A stretch of DNA of 64,000 nucleotides from Nitratireductor aquimarinus (lineage in GTDB: Bacteria; Pseudomonadota; Alphaproteobacteria; Rhizobiales; Rhizobiaceae). The stretch covers positions 62,001-126,000 of the forward strand of contig NZ_JAFKDE010000009.1 of assembly GCF_017255295.1 (NCBI RefSeq). Direction: 5' to 3'. Below are positions 19,897 through 27,294 of the stretch, one piece after another (positions within the stretch are counted from its first letter, which is position 1; the number at the start of each line of letters is the position of its first letter). Both the position numbers and the translations under genes were made by a program. The notes under the pieces are model-generated. The model made no database searches. It was not told the origin of the DNA and worked only from the letters and a program-made list of their open reading frames with translations.

Positions 19897-20286
19897 TCAC
19901 TGCGCCCCGGCAATATCGTCCAGGATCGGACAATCGGGCCGGTTGTCGCCATGGCAGGCATTGATGAGTTTGCTCAGCGTGGCGCGCATGGCCTGCAGTT
20001 CCGCAATTTTCTCGTCGATTGCCACCACATGCGAAATGGCGATGCCGCGCACATCGTGGCTCGCCCGGTGCTTGTCGCGGTAAAGCGTCATCAGCTGGCG
20101 GCATTCCTCGATGGCGAAGCCGAGACCGCGCGCGCGCTTCAGAAAGGTCAGGAAGTGCAGGTCTTCATCGCTGTAATCGCGGTAACCGTTTCCGGCCCGC
20201 GCCGGCGAAACAAGGCCGATTTCTTCGTAATAGCGAATCGTCTTTGCCGGTAGGCCCGAACGACGGGCCGCCTCGCCAACGTTCAT
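19897..20286 (-). CDS. cueR: Cu(I)-responsive MerR regulator CueR-like
   Basis: The 129-residue protein has an N-terminal MerR helix-turn-helix (MNVGEAARRSGLPAKTIRYY). The metal-binding loop has cysteines 111 and 119 in CHGDNRPDC, the spacing of the CueR Cys112/Cys120 pair. Ser76 occupies the position that distinguishes monovalent-metal sensors from divalent ones, so Cu(I), Ag(I) or Au(I) sensing is likely. Its usual target, a copper ATPase gene, is not adjacent, so the regulator is an orphan within this window. Confidence 0.92.
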   Translation of the reverse strand: MNVGEAARRSGLPAKTIRYYEEIGLVSPARAGNGYRDYSDEDLHFLTFLKRARGLGFAIEECRQLMTLYRDKHRASHDVRGIAISHVVAIDEKIAELQAMRATLSKLINACHGDNRPDCPILDDIAGAQ

Positions 20287-20498
20287 GACACGTCTCCTGA
20301 ACTTCCACGCTTGCTGAATTCCGCCATCTGAAACTGGGGATTGTGTTGCGCGTTTGCAATATCACGCGGCAATAACGGGATTACGCAACGTAAGACGCAT
20401 CCAAATCTTGTCATTTCATTAACCAGGAATTTAAGAATGATGGTCAAAGTGCGGCGCAATTCAGGCACACTTAACAAATTGGGGGACCGGGGGAACAT

Positions 20499-21122
20499 AT
20501 GAGATTCAAATCAATCGTCGTGGCTGCGGCACTGGGACTTGCAACCGCTCTTGCCGGGTGCACGACGGGTGGGCCTCTCAAGGTGTTCACCTCCGACTAC
20601 GGTACGGTGAAGGATGCGGGCTACCAGCTGCCGCGCATTCCGATCAGCCAGGTTCCGCGAAAATATCATCGCCAGATCGTCTCCTACGAGACGAAGGAAA
20701 AGCCCGGCACGATCATCGTCGATACCAAGGACAAGTACCTCTATCTGGTGCAGGAAAACGGCAAGGCCATGCGCTACGGCATCGGCGTTGGCCGCGAAGG
20801 TTTTGAGTGGTCCGGCACGGCGCGCGTTGCGATGAAGCGCGAATGGCCCACCTGGACCCCGCCCGCAGCCATGATCGGCCGTCAGCCCGAGCTGGCGAAA
20901 TGGCGCGGCGGCATGCCGCCCGGCCTGTCCAACCCGCTTGGCGCGCGCGCGCTCTATCTCTTCAACCGCAGCGGCGACACGGGCTATCGCCTGCACGGCA
21001 CGCCGGAATGGCGCTCGATCGGCAAGGCAATGTCTTCCGGCTGCATCAGAATGATGAACCAGGACATCATCGACCTTTACAACCGTACCGAAATTGGTGC
21101 TAAAGTAATCGTTAAGCGGTAG
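20499..21122 (+). CDS. L,D-transpeptidase lipoprotein (YkuD/ErfK family)
   Basis: This 207-residue periplasmic enzyme forms 3-3 peptidoglycan crosslinks or attaches proteins to the wall. It begins with a signal peptide and a lipobox LAGC with Cys21, so it is probably lipid-anchored. The catalytic motif SSGCIRM is at about residues 180-186 (Cys182), with the upstream YRLHGTPEW histidine segment. The start has a GGGGGACCGGGGGAAC ribosome site just upstream. A bidirectional-looking terminator follows. Confidence 0.93.
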   Translation: MRFKSIVVAAALGLATALAGCTTGGPLKVFTSDYGTVKDAGYQLPRIPISQVPRKYHRQIVSYETKEKPGTIIVDTKDKYLYLVQENGKAMRYGIGVGREGFEWSGTARVAMKREWPTWTPPAAMIGRQPELAKWRGGMPPGLSNPLGARALYLFNRSGDTGYRLHGTPEWRSIGKAMSSGCIRMMNQDIIDLYNRTEIGAKVIVKR

Positions 21123-21163
21123 TAACCGTCTCAGCAACAGGGGTCGGCCTTGGTCGACCCTGA

Positions 21164-21193
21164 AAAAAACCGGGCCTCAGAGCCCGGTTTTTT
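21164..21193 (+). terminator. Rho-independent terminator after the L,D-transpeptidase gene
   Basis: A 12-bp stem (AAAAAACCGGGC / GCCCGGTTTTTT) has a 6-base loop and a run of six T, usable in both directions. A shorter hairpin (GGGTCG...CGACCC) precedes it at 21141-21160. Confidence 0.88.
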
Positions 21194-21254
21194 CGTATCT
21201 CTCCATCCTTAGCGCTTCGGATGCACAAAGGGCGCTCCAGCCGAATGACGACTT

Positions 21255-21280
21255 CCTTCTCCCCGCACGCGGGGAGAAGG
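21255..21280. repeat. Palindromic intergenic repeat, copy 1
   Basis: CCTTCTCCCCGC and GCGGGGAGAAGG arms meet around a 2-base centre. The 26-base palindrome is identical to the one at 21371-21396. It is followed by GGCAGGGGGATGAGGGGC, an arrangement common in rhizobial genomes. Confidence 0.75.
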
Positions 21281-21370
21281 TCCCGGCAGGGGGATGAGGG
21301 GCTGACGCCGCGTATGAAAATCCCGCCATGTTGTGGGTTCGCGCAAGCTGGCGCTCGCCCCTCATCCTCA

Positions 21371-21396
21371 CCTTCTCCCCGCACGCGGGGAGAAGG
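21371..21396. repeat. Palindromic intergenic repeat, copy 2 (opposed orientation)
   Basis: This is the same 26-base palindrome as at 21255-21280. Its flank GCCCCTCATC (21357-21366) is the reverse complement of GATGAGGGGC beside copy 1 (21293-21302), so the two units are oppositely oriented. Together they fill the gene-free stretch 21123-21497; the remaining bases show no gene. Confidence 0.75.
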
Positions 21397-21497
21397 GGGC
21401 CTCGAAGACGGTGCCCGCAATTGCGCAAGAACATTGAATAAGGCGTTTTCGCTATTGAATCCAAACATCGTGCGAAAAAGAGAGCGCCAAGGAGGGG

Positions 21498-22070
21498 TCA
21501 GACGACCTGTTCGACCTCCCGGACTTCCGGCACGAAGTGGTGCAGAAGGTTCTGGATGCCGTGCTTCAGCGTCGCCGTGGAAGACGGACAACCGGCGCAG
21601 GCACCCTTCATGTGCAGGAAGACCGTGCCCTTCTCATAACCGCGGAAGGTGATGTCGCCGCCATCCTGCGCCACAGCCGGACGCACACGCGTCTCCAGAA
21701 GCTCCTTGATGGTGGAGACGATGGCCTCGTCGGCCTCGTCGTAGAACTCGCCATCCTCGGAGGCAGGCAGGCCTGGACCGCCCGTGGCCATGACCGGCTG
21801 GCCCGACATGAAATGCTCCATGATCGTGCCGAGAATGGCCGGCTTCAGATGCTGCCAGTCGGGACCGTCTTCCTTCGTGACCGTAATGAAGTCGTAGCCG
21901 TAGAACACGCCCGTCACGCCGGGCACGGCAAAGAGGCGCTCTGCCAGAGGCGATGCCTCTGCGGCCGTTTCCGCCTGACGGAAATCGGCGGTGCCTTCTT
22001 CAAGAACAACACGGCCAGGCAGGAATTTCAGCGTCGCGGGATTGGGAGTCGCTTCGGTCTGAATGAACAT
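21498..22070 (-). CDS. NfuA/NifU-like iron-sulfur scaffold protein
   Basis: The 190-residue protein has an N-terminal Nfu_N domain (MFIQTEATPNPATLKFLPG) and a C-terminal NifU-like domain with the Fe-S ligand pair Cys158 and Cys161 in GACAGCPSS. It would carry 4Fe-4S clusters to target enzymes. ATG 22070 is the family start; the frame extends upstream but not convincingly. The order nfuA-usp-trpS in this window is typical of rhizobia. Confidence 0.92.
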   Translation of the reverse strand: MFIQTEATPNPATLKFLPGRVVLEEGTADFRQAETAAEASPLAERLFAVPGVTGVFYGYDFITVTKEDGPDWQHLKPAILGTIMEHFMSGQPVMATGGPGLPASEDGEFYDEADEAIVSTIKELLETRVRPAVAQDGGDITFRGYEKGTVFLHMKGACAGCPSSTATLKHGIQNLLHHFVPEVREVEQVV

Positions 22071-22276
22071 TGTAACTTTCCGATCTGGCGTTTCTTGGAA
22101 TAATTCTAAAATAAGCAGAAAGCCTGCCGCATTCAAGCATGCATGTGGCCAGACCGCCCTGCGCCATGCCGACGCAGAAAAGACGACCCGAACCACTGGG
22201 GAAGCATCGGAACAGCCGAAAACGGGGGCCGCTTTCGGTCCGGCGCTCCGGAGCACATATGGGAAGCGCCCCGCCC

Positions 22277-22768
22277 CTATGCCAGGCTTTCGATTTCCTC
22301 GTCGCTCAGATTCTGCGGCACGACCGTGACGGGAATCGGGAACGCGGCCGTTTTTCCGGCGATGGAGGAGACGAGCGGACCCGGCCCTTCCTTGGAGCTG
22401 CCGGCGGCCAGAACCAGGATCGCAATGTCCTGATCCTCTTCGATCAGCTTGTGGATCTCGTCGGCCGATGCGCCTTCACGCACCACCAGTTCCGGCTCGA
22501 TGCCGACCGTTTCGCGCACCTTGGTGGCGTGGGTGTCGAGCGCGGCGTTTGCCGTCGCGGTCGATTCTTCCCGCATGATCTGCTCGACGCCGAGCCAGTG
22601 CTGAAAATCGCCCGGCTCGATCACGAAGAGAAGGACGAGCGCGCCGCTGGTGGCCTGGGCGCGCCGCGCCGCATAGGCCACGGCCCGTTCGCATTCGGGA
22701 GTGTCATCGATGATGGCAAGGAACTTGCGGCGGTGCCCTGCCTCGCGGATCAGTCGCTTAGAGACCAT
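22277..22768 (-). CDS. Universal stress protein family protein
   Basis: This is a 163-residue single UspA-type domain. It starts with a KFLAIIDDTPECERAV strand resembling the family N-terminus. The C-terminal ATP-binding segment is poorly conserved: LAAGSSKEGPGPLVSSIAG replaces the usual G-x2-G-x9-G(S/T), so nucleotide binding is uncertain. It lies between trpS and the NfuA-like gene on the same strand. Confidence 0.87.
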   Translation of the reverse strand: MVSKRLIREAGHRRKFLAIIDDTPECERAVAYAARRAQATSGALVLLFVIEPGDFQHWLGVEQIMREESTATANAALDTHATKVRETVGIEPELVVREGASADEIHKLIEEDQDIAILVLAAGSSKEGPGPLVSSIAGKTAAFPIPVTVVPQNLSDEEIESLA

Positions 22769-22861
22769 TCACACGTCCTGTGTTGCAGGCGAGTGCCCCG
22801 CCCCATTCCGCGCAATCTGCCATCGCGAAAGGGTTTCGGCAAGACGATGCGTAAAAGGGGC

Positions 22862-23929
22862 TCACCCGTCGATGAGCCCGATGATTTCACGCACCATCTT
22901 CATGGTCGTCTCGGCCTTTTCGCGCGCCCGGCCCGCGCCCTCGCGCAGAACGCCGTCGATATAGGCCGGATCGGCCAGGATGCGGCGCATCTCGCCGGCG
23001 ATGGGGGCGAGTTTGTCCACGGCGAGTTCGGCCAGAGCCGGCTTGAACTCGGAGAACTGGCGACCGCCGAACTCGGACAGCACATCGGCCTTGGGGACGC
23101 CGGACAGCGCGGCATAGATGCCGACAAGGTTTTGCGCCTCGGGACGGTCGGCCAGACCGTCGACCTCGGACGGCAGAGCCTCGGGGTCCGTCTTCGCCTT
23201 GCGGATCTTCTTGGCGATGGCGTCGGAATCATCGGTCAGGTTGATGCGCGACAGGTCGGACGGGTCCGACTTCGACATCTTCTTGGAACCGTCGCGCAGG
23301 CTCATCACCCGCGTGATCGCGCCTTCGATAAGCGGCTCGGTGAGCGGGAAAAAGCCGTTCACCTTCTCTTCGCCGACTTCCATCTCGACGCCATAGCCAA
23401 GCTCGGCAATGCGCTGGGAGAAGTCGTTGTTGAATTTCTGCGCAATGTCGCGCGTCAGCTCAAGGTGCTGCTTCTGGTCGTCGCCCACCGGCACGTGGGT
23501 GGCGCGGTAGACGAGAATGTCAGCGGCCATGAGGCTCGGATAGGCGAGCAGACCAAGCGAGGCGTTCTCGCGGTCCTTGCCGGCCTTGTCCTTGAACTGC
23601 GTCATGCGGTTCATCCAGCCGATGCGCGCGACGCAGTTGAAGATCCATGCGAGTTCGGCGTGCTGCAGCACCTGGCTCTGGTTGAAGACGATGTTCTTCT
23701 TCGGGTCGATGCCGCTCGCCAGGAAGGCGGCGGTGATCGAGCGCGTCTGGTCAGCCAGATCGGCATGCGCCATGGTCGCGGTCAGCGAGTGCAGATCGAC
23801 GACGCAATAGATGCACTCATGGCTGTCCTGCAACGCCACAAACTTCTGCAGCGCGCCCAGATAGTTGCCGAGGTGAAGATTGCCCGTCGGCTGAACGCCG
23901 GAGAAGACGAGCTCCTTGAATTCGCTCAT
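22862..23929 (-). CDS. trpS: Tryptophanyl-tRNA synthetase
   Basis: This class I aminoacyl-tRNA synthetase charges tRNA-Trp. Length is 355 residues, slightly longer than many bacterial TrpRS. The HIGH-equivalent motif TGNLHLGNY is at residues 15-23 and KMSKS appears as [10 protein letters not shown] near 213-222. The start ATG gives [16 protein letters not shown], matching homologs. The usual upstream neighbour murJ is present but separated by an acyltransferase gene. Confidence 0.96.
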   Translation of the reverse strand: MSEFKELVFSGVQPTGNLHLGNYLGALQKFVALQDSHECIYCVVDLHSLTATMAHADLADQTRSITAAFLASGIDPKKNIVFNQSQVLQHAELAWIFNCVARIGWMNRMTQFKDKAGKDRENASLGLLAYPSLMAADILVYRATHVPVGDDQKQHLELTRDIAQKFNNDFSQRIAELGYGVEMEVGEEKVNGFFPLTEPLIEGAITRVMSLRDGSKKMSKSDPSDLSRINLTDDSDAIAKKIRKAKTDPEALPSEVDGLADRPEAQNLVGIYAALSGVPKADVLSEFGGRQFSEFKPALAELAVDKLAPIAGEMRRILADPAYIDGVLREGAGRAREKAETTMKMVREIIGLIDG

Positions 23930-24001
23930 GGATCTTTCCTGAATGCCTTTTGGAGCGCGAAAACCGCGCGCCTTGGCTTATGAACGACGCGAAACCGGCA
24001 A

Positions 24002-25195
24002 TCAAGCCCCACGGGCCGATTGCGTTTCCGCGCCACCGGCCGGAAGCGTCTTGCCGCGCGGCGCAAGCCCCACCAGAAGGCCCGTGCGGCCGGGCAGCCA
24101 TTCGGCCGCGATGGCGAACAGGAAGGAGCCTGCAAACGTCGCGATCAGCACCAGCGCATACTCTGTCCAGACGCCTAGCCCGAGCGGCAGCACGTAGTAA
24201 AGCGCCGCCACCACCACGGTCTGATGCACGATGTAGAGCGGGAAGACCTTGCGGTTGAGCCATGCGACAACGGCGCTCGGCGCGTTGAGATATCTGGCCG
24301 AGAAACCGCACAGCGCCAGGATCATCGCCCAGGCAAGCGCCAGCACAAGCGTCTTGAAAAGCGGCGTCATGGCCTCGTAATCACCGATGAAGAAGCCGCC
24401 CTCTCCCGTCCAGGAAAACAGGTAGAGCGCCACAGTCAGCGCCGTGGCGAGCGCAGCACTTCGCCAGCGCAGGGCGATTACATTGCCAATCAGCGCCTGA
24501 TGATAACGCGCGAAGAGAAAGCCCAGCCCGAACCAGCTGGCCCAGACCGCAAACCATGCCCCGTCATTGTAGAGCGCATTGGTCTGGCGCGGGAAAACAG
24601 GTGACAGCGCGAGGTTGAGCACGAGCGGCAGAAGAAAAAGCAGATAGACCCACCCCGATGCGGCGACCCGCTGGAACCAGTCATTCACCGGCTTCATGAA
24701 GGGCTGATCGATCAGCCGGAACACCGGATAGCAGACGAAGGTCATCGCCAGCAGATAGGCAACGAACCACATATGCGCCCATGTGAAATTGCCGTCTGGA
24801 TATTTGCCTTCGGTGAAATAACGCGTGAGCCAGAAGGTCAGGAACGAGCCCTGATAGCCATCTTCATACATGCGCTCATACCAGACCTGCGGCACGATGA
24901 TGACGCACATGGCGAAGATCAGCGGCGGGAAAAGCCGCATGAACCGGCCCGTCAGGAAACCGAGATCGTGGCAGCGGCGATAGACGAACCACGTGCCCAT
25001 GCCCGACACGAAGAACAGGAGCGCCAGCCGCCAGGCGCGCGGGAACTTCATGATCAGCGACAGCGCGGCGCTGCCTTCCGGCGCTTCGATCAGCCATTTC
25101 ATGTCCGGAAAGAACGCCACCGACGCATGGTAGACGATCAGCAGCATGAACGCCGAGACGCGCAGGAAATCGATATAGTAGAGCCGTTGCTGCAT
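24002..25195 (-). CDS. Acyltransferase family 3 membrane protein
   Basis: The 397-residue protein has about ten hydrophobic helices. It starts MQQRLYYIDFLRVSAFMLLIVYHASV, showing the early R and H residues characteristic of acyltransferase-3 (OpgC/OafA-type) proteins that acylate periplasmic glycans or cell-surface sugars. ATG 25195 is preferred over 25234 since relatives begin at this point. The gene sits between murJ and trpS, which are usually adjacent in related bacteria, so it may be a lineage-specific insertion. Substrate unknown. Confidence 0.85.
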   Translation of the reverse strand: MQQRLYYIDFLRVSAFMLLIVYHASVAFFPDMKWLIEAPEGSAALSLIMKFPRAWRLALLFFVSGMGTWFVYRRCHDLGFLTGRFMRLFPPLIFAMCVIIVPQVWYERMYEDGYQGSFLTFWLTRYFTEGKYPDGNFTWAHMWFVAYLLAMTFVCYPVFRLIDQPFMKPVNDWFQRVAASGWVYLLFLLPLVLNLALSPVFPRQTNALYNDGAWFAVWASWFGLGFLFARYHQALIGNVIALRWRSAALATALTVALYLFSWTGEGGFFIGDYEAMTPLFKTLVLALAWAMILALCGFSARYLNAPSAVVAWLNRKVFPLYIVHQTVVVAALYYVLPLGLGVWTEYALVLIATFAGSFLFAIAAEWLPGRTGLLVGLAPRGKTLPAGGAETQSARGA

Positions 25196-25271
25196 GCCTC
25201 TCCCCCGAAATGGCAAAGGCGATGCTACACGCACCGCCTTCGAATTCCGTTAATGAGAGGGATGAGCGGTC

Positions 25272-26840
25272 TCAGGCGTTTTTGCGCCGGCGGCGCGCAA
25301 CGCGGGCAAGCTCGCTCCGGTCGATGCCGCCCGTGAGAAGGGCGACGCCGAAATAGGCGACCACCGCAACACCGACGATGGCCGCGACCGTGAAAATGCG
25401 CACGATCAGAAGATCGTGGCCGACGAATTGCGGCAGGGCCGCGAGCAGCGCCCACACGACGCCTCCCATCACCACGCTTGCAACCAGCATGAATGTGATC
25501 CGCCTGAGCGTGACGGGCGAAGGCCGGAAATCGCCCCGCCACCAGAGTGTCGCCGCCAGAAGCAGGACATTGACCCATGCCGAAAGCGCCGTCGCCCCGG
25601 CAATCGCCACATGGCCATAGACAGGGAAGAAAAGCAGGCTCGCCGCAATGTTGACCACGACCGTGACCAGCGAGAACCACATCGGCGTGCGCATGTCTTC
25701 ACGCGCGAAGAAGGCCGGCTGAAAAACCTTGGTCAGCACATAGGCCGGCAGGCCGCTGGCAAAGGCGGCGAGTGCCGCAGCTGTCATCGCCGTGTCGATG
25801 GCGGTGAACTGGCCGCGCTCGTAAAGAACCGCGACGATGGGCGCCGGCATCACCATCAGCCCGACGGCGGCCGGCAATGTGAGCCCCAGCGCGAACTCCA
25901 TCGACCGGTTCTGCAAATGCTGTGCGTCGGCCTGATCGCCGGCCTTCAGCGCGCGCGAAAGTTCTGGCAAAAGCACCACGCCCACCGCGATGCCGATCAC
26001 GCCCAGCGGCAGCTGGTTGATGCGGTCGGCGAAGTTCAGGAGGCCGATGGCGTTTTCCTGCGTGGAGGCGATGATCTGCCCGACCAGAAGATTGATCTGC
26101 ATGATGCCGCCGGTCAGGAGCGCTGGCGCCATCAGCACCAGGAGGCGCTTGACACCCGGCGTGAGACGCGGGCGACGCACCCGCATGGAATAGCCTGCCC
26201 GCCGCGCGCCCTGAATGAGGAAAAAGAGCTGCGCCAGACCAGACGCGAACACGCCCCAGGCAAGCCATACACCCGTCTGACGCGGATCGAATTCCCAGAA
26301 GAGTGCGGCCAGAAGAACGCCGATCAGGATCACATTGAGCAGCGTCGGCACCAGCGCGGCCAGAAAATAATGCCGCATCGCATTGAGGATGCCGGAAAAC
26401 ATGGCCACCAGCGACATGCAGAACAGGTAGGGGAACATGATCCGCGTCATGACCACCGTCAGATCGAACTTCTCCGGCGACGCCGCAAAGCCCGGTGCGA
26501 TGATGGTGGAAACCAGAAACGGCATTGCGAGCATCGCTGCCGCCGAAAGCGCCAGAAGCACGGTCATCAGAACGGCCAGCACATCTTCGCCGAACCGGCG
26601 CGCGGCCTCCACGCCGCCGCCCTCCATCTCCTTGGCGAAGAGCGGGATGAAGGCGGTGTTGAACGCGCCCTCGGCAAAGAGCCGCCGGAACAGGTTCGGA
26701 AAGCGGAAAGCGGCGTAAAAGGCGTCCGTCACCGGACCAACGCCGATGGCGGCGGCAATCAGCGCCTCGCGCGCAAAGCCGAGAATGCGGCTGGCCATGG
26801 TGGCGCTGCCAACGCTGGCGAATTTTCCGATAAGGCTCAT
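25272..26840 (-). CDS. murJ: Lipid II flippase MurJ
   Basis: MurJ (MviN) flips lipid II across the inner membrane for peptidoglycan synthesis. The 522-residue protein shows the family N-terminus MSLIGKFASVGSATMASRILGF and about fourteen hydrophobic segments, with basic loops. The ATG at 26840 is chosen over an upstream in-frame ATG (26882) because it matches the conserved family start. It follows glnD on the same strand, separated by a 454-base repeat-rich gap. Confidence 0.95.
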   Translation of the reverse strand: MSLIGKFASVGSATMASRILGFAREALIAAAIGVGPVTDAFYAAFRFPNLFRRLFAEGAFNTAFIPLFAKEMEGGGVEAARRFGEDVLAVLMTVLLALSAAAMLAMPFLVSTIIAPGFAASPEKFDLTVVMTRIMFPYLFCMSLVAMFSGILNAMRHYFLAALVPTLLNVILIGVLLAALFWEFDPRQTGVWLAWGVFASGLAQLFFLIQGARRAGYSMRVRRPRLTPGVKRLLVLMAPALLTGGIMQINLLVGQIIASTQENAIGLLNFADRINQLPLGVIGIAVGVVLLPELSRALKAGDQADAQHLQNRSMEFALGLTLPAAVGLMVMPAPIVAVLYERGQFTAIDTAMTAAALAAFASGLPAYVLTKVFQPAFFAREDMRTPMWFSLVTVVVNIAASLLFFPVYGHVAIAGATALSAWVNVLLLAATLWWRGDFRPSPVTLRRITFMLVASVVMGGVVWALLAALPQFVGHDLLIVRIFTVAAIVGVAVVAYFGVALLTGGIDRSELARVARRRRKNA

Positions 26841-26911
26841 GGATGGAAAGACCTGAAAATGGGGGCCGGACAGGGGCTGCAATTGGAACGATGGTGACGC
26901 TGAGATGCGCT

Positions 26912-26946
26912 GGCATGGCCCCTCGGGTCAAGCCCGAGGGTGACGA
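26912..26946 (+). repeat. REP-like palindrome A (forward)
   Basis: Arms CCCTCGGG and CCCGAGGG flank TCAAG, with GGCATGG before and TGACGA after. It is a diverged member of the family seen at 31214, 31308, 31749 and 31839. It is in forward orientation and pairs with reverse copy B at 27234. Confidence 0.75.
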
Positions 26947-27022
26947 ACGTCATGGGCGGCCTGTGCGGCACAGCATCCAAACGCCGGCAAACACCACCCC
27001 TTTCCGTCATCCTCGCTCCCTC

Positions 27023-27212
27023 TTCGTCATCCTCAGGGCTCCTGCACCATCCCGGACACCATCATCAGCCCGGCCTTTTTCGCAATGGTCAGACGCTCTT
27101 CCTCACCCCGAACCACCTTCATCGTCCTCTGAGCTCCTGCGTCATCCCTGGCCACCATCGTCAGCCCCGGCCATTTTCGCACCCCTCAGGCGTCCGCCAT
27201 CATCTCAGGCGC
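27023..27212. repeat. Imperfect tandem duplication with period about 95 bases
   Basis: Units 27023-27117 and 27118-27212 align with several mismatches. Each starts like TTCGTCATCCTC, followed by GCTCCTGC, a CCATC(A/G)TCAGCCC segment, and TTTTCGCA. It resembles decayed REP tails reiterated between palindromes A and B. Confidence 0.55.
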
Positions 27213-27233
27213 TCGCCCTCACGGCCCCACCCT

Positions 27234-27271
27234 TCGTCATCCTCGGGCCTGACCCGAGGATCCATGCCGGA
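27234..27271 (-). repeat. REP-like palindrome B (reverse)
   Basis: Arms ATCCTCGGG and CCCGAGGAT flank CCTGA, with TCGTC before and CCATGCCGG after. This is the reverse orientation of the same family as copy A, forming an opposed pair with it. Confidence 0.85.
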
Positions 27272-27294
27272 ACACTGCTCCCCCGCCACCCCGC

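Larger units (their letters stand above)
26841..27294. other. Gene-free, repeat-rich gap between glnD and murJ
   Basis: No credible gene is present. Two opposed REP-like palindromes (26912-26946 and 27234-27271) bracket a strongly C-biased segment with an imperfect tandem duplication of about 95-base period (27023-27212). The whole gap reads as repeat-derived sequence. Confidence 0.7.

Noticed and set aside
20419-20434. CtrA site upstream of the L,D-transpeptidase gene
   Set aside because: Two TTAA words are separated by eight bases, not seven, and the flanks do not match the usual TTAACC form.
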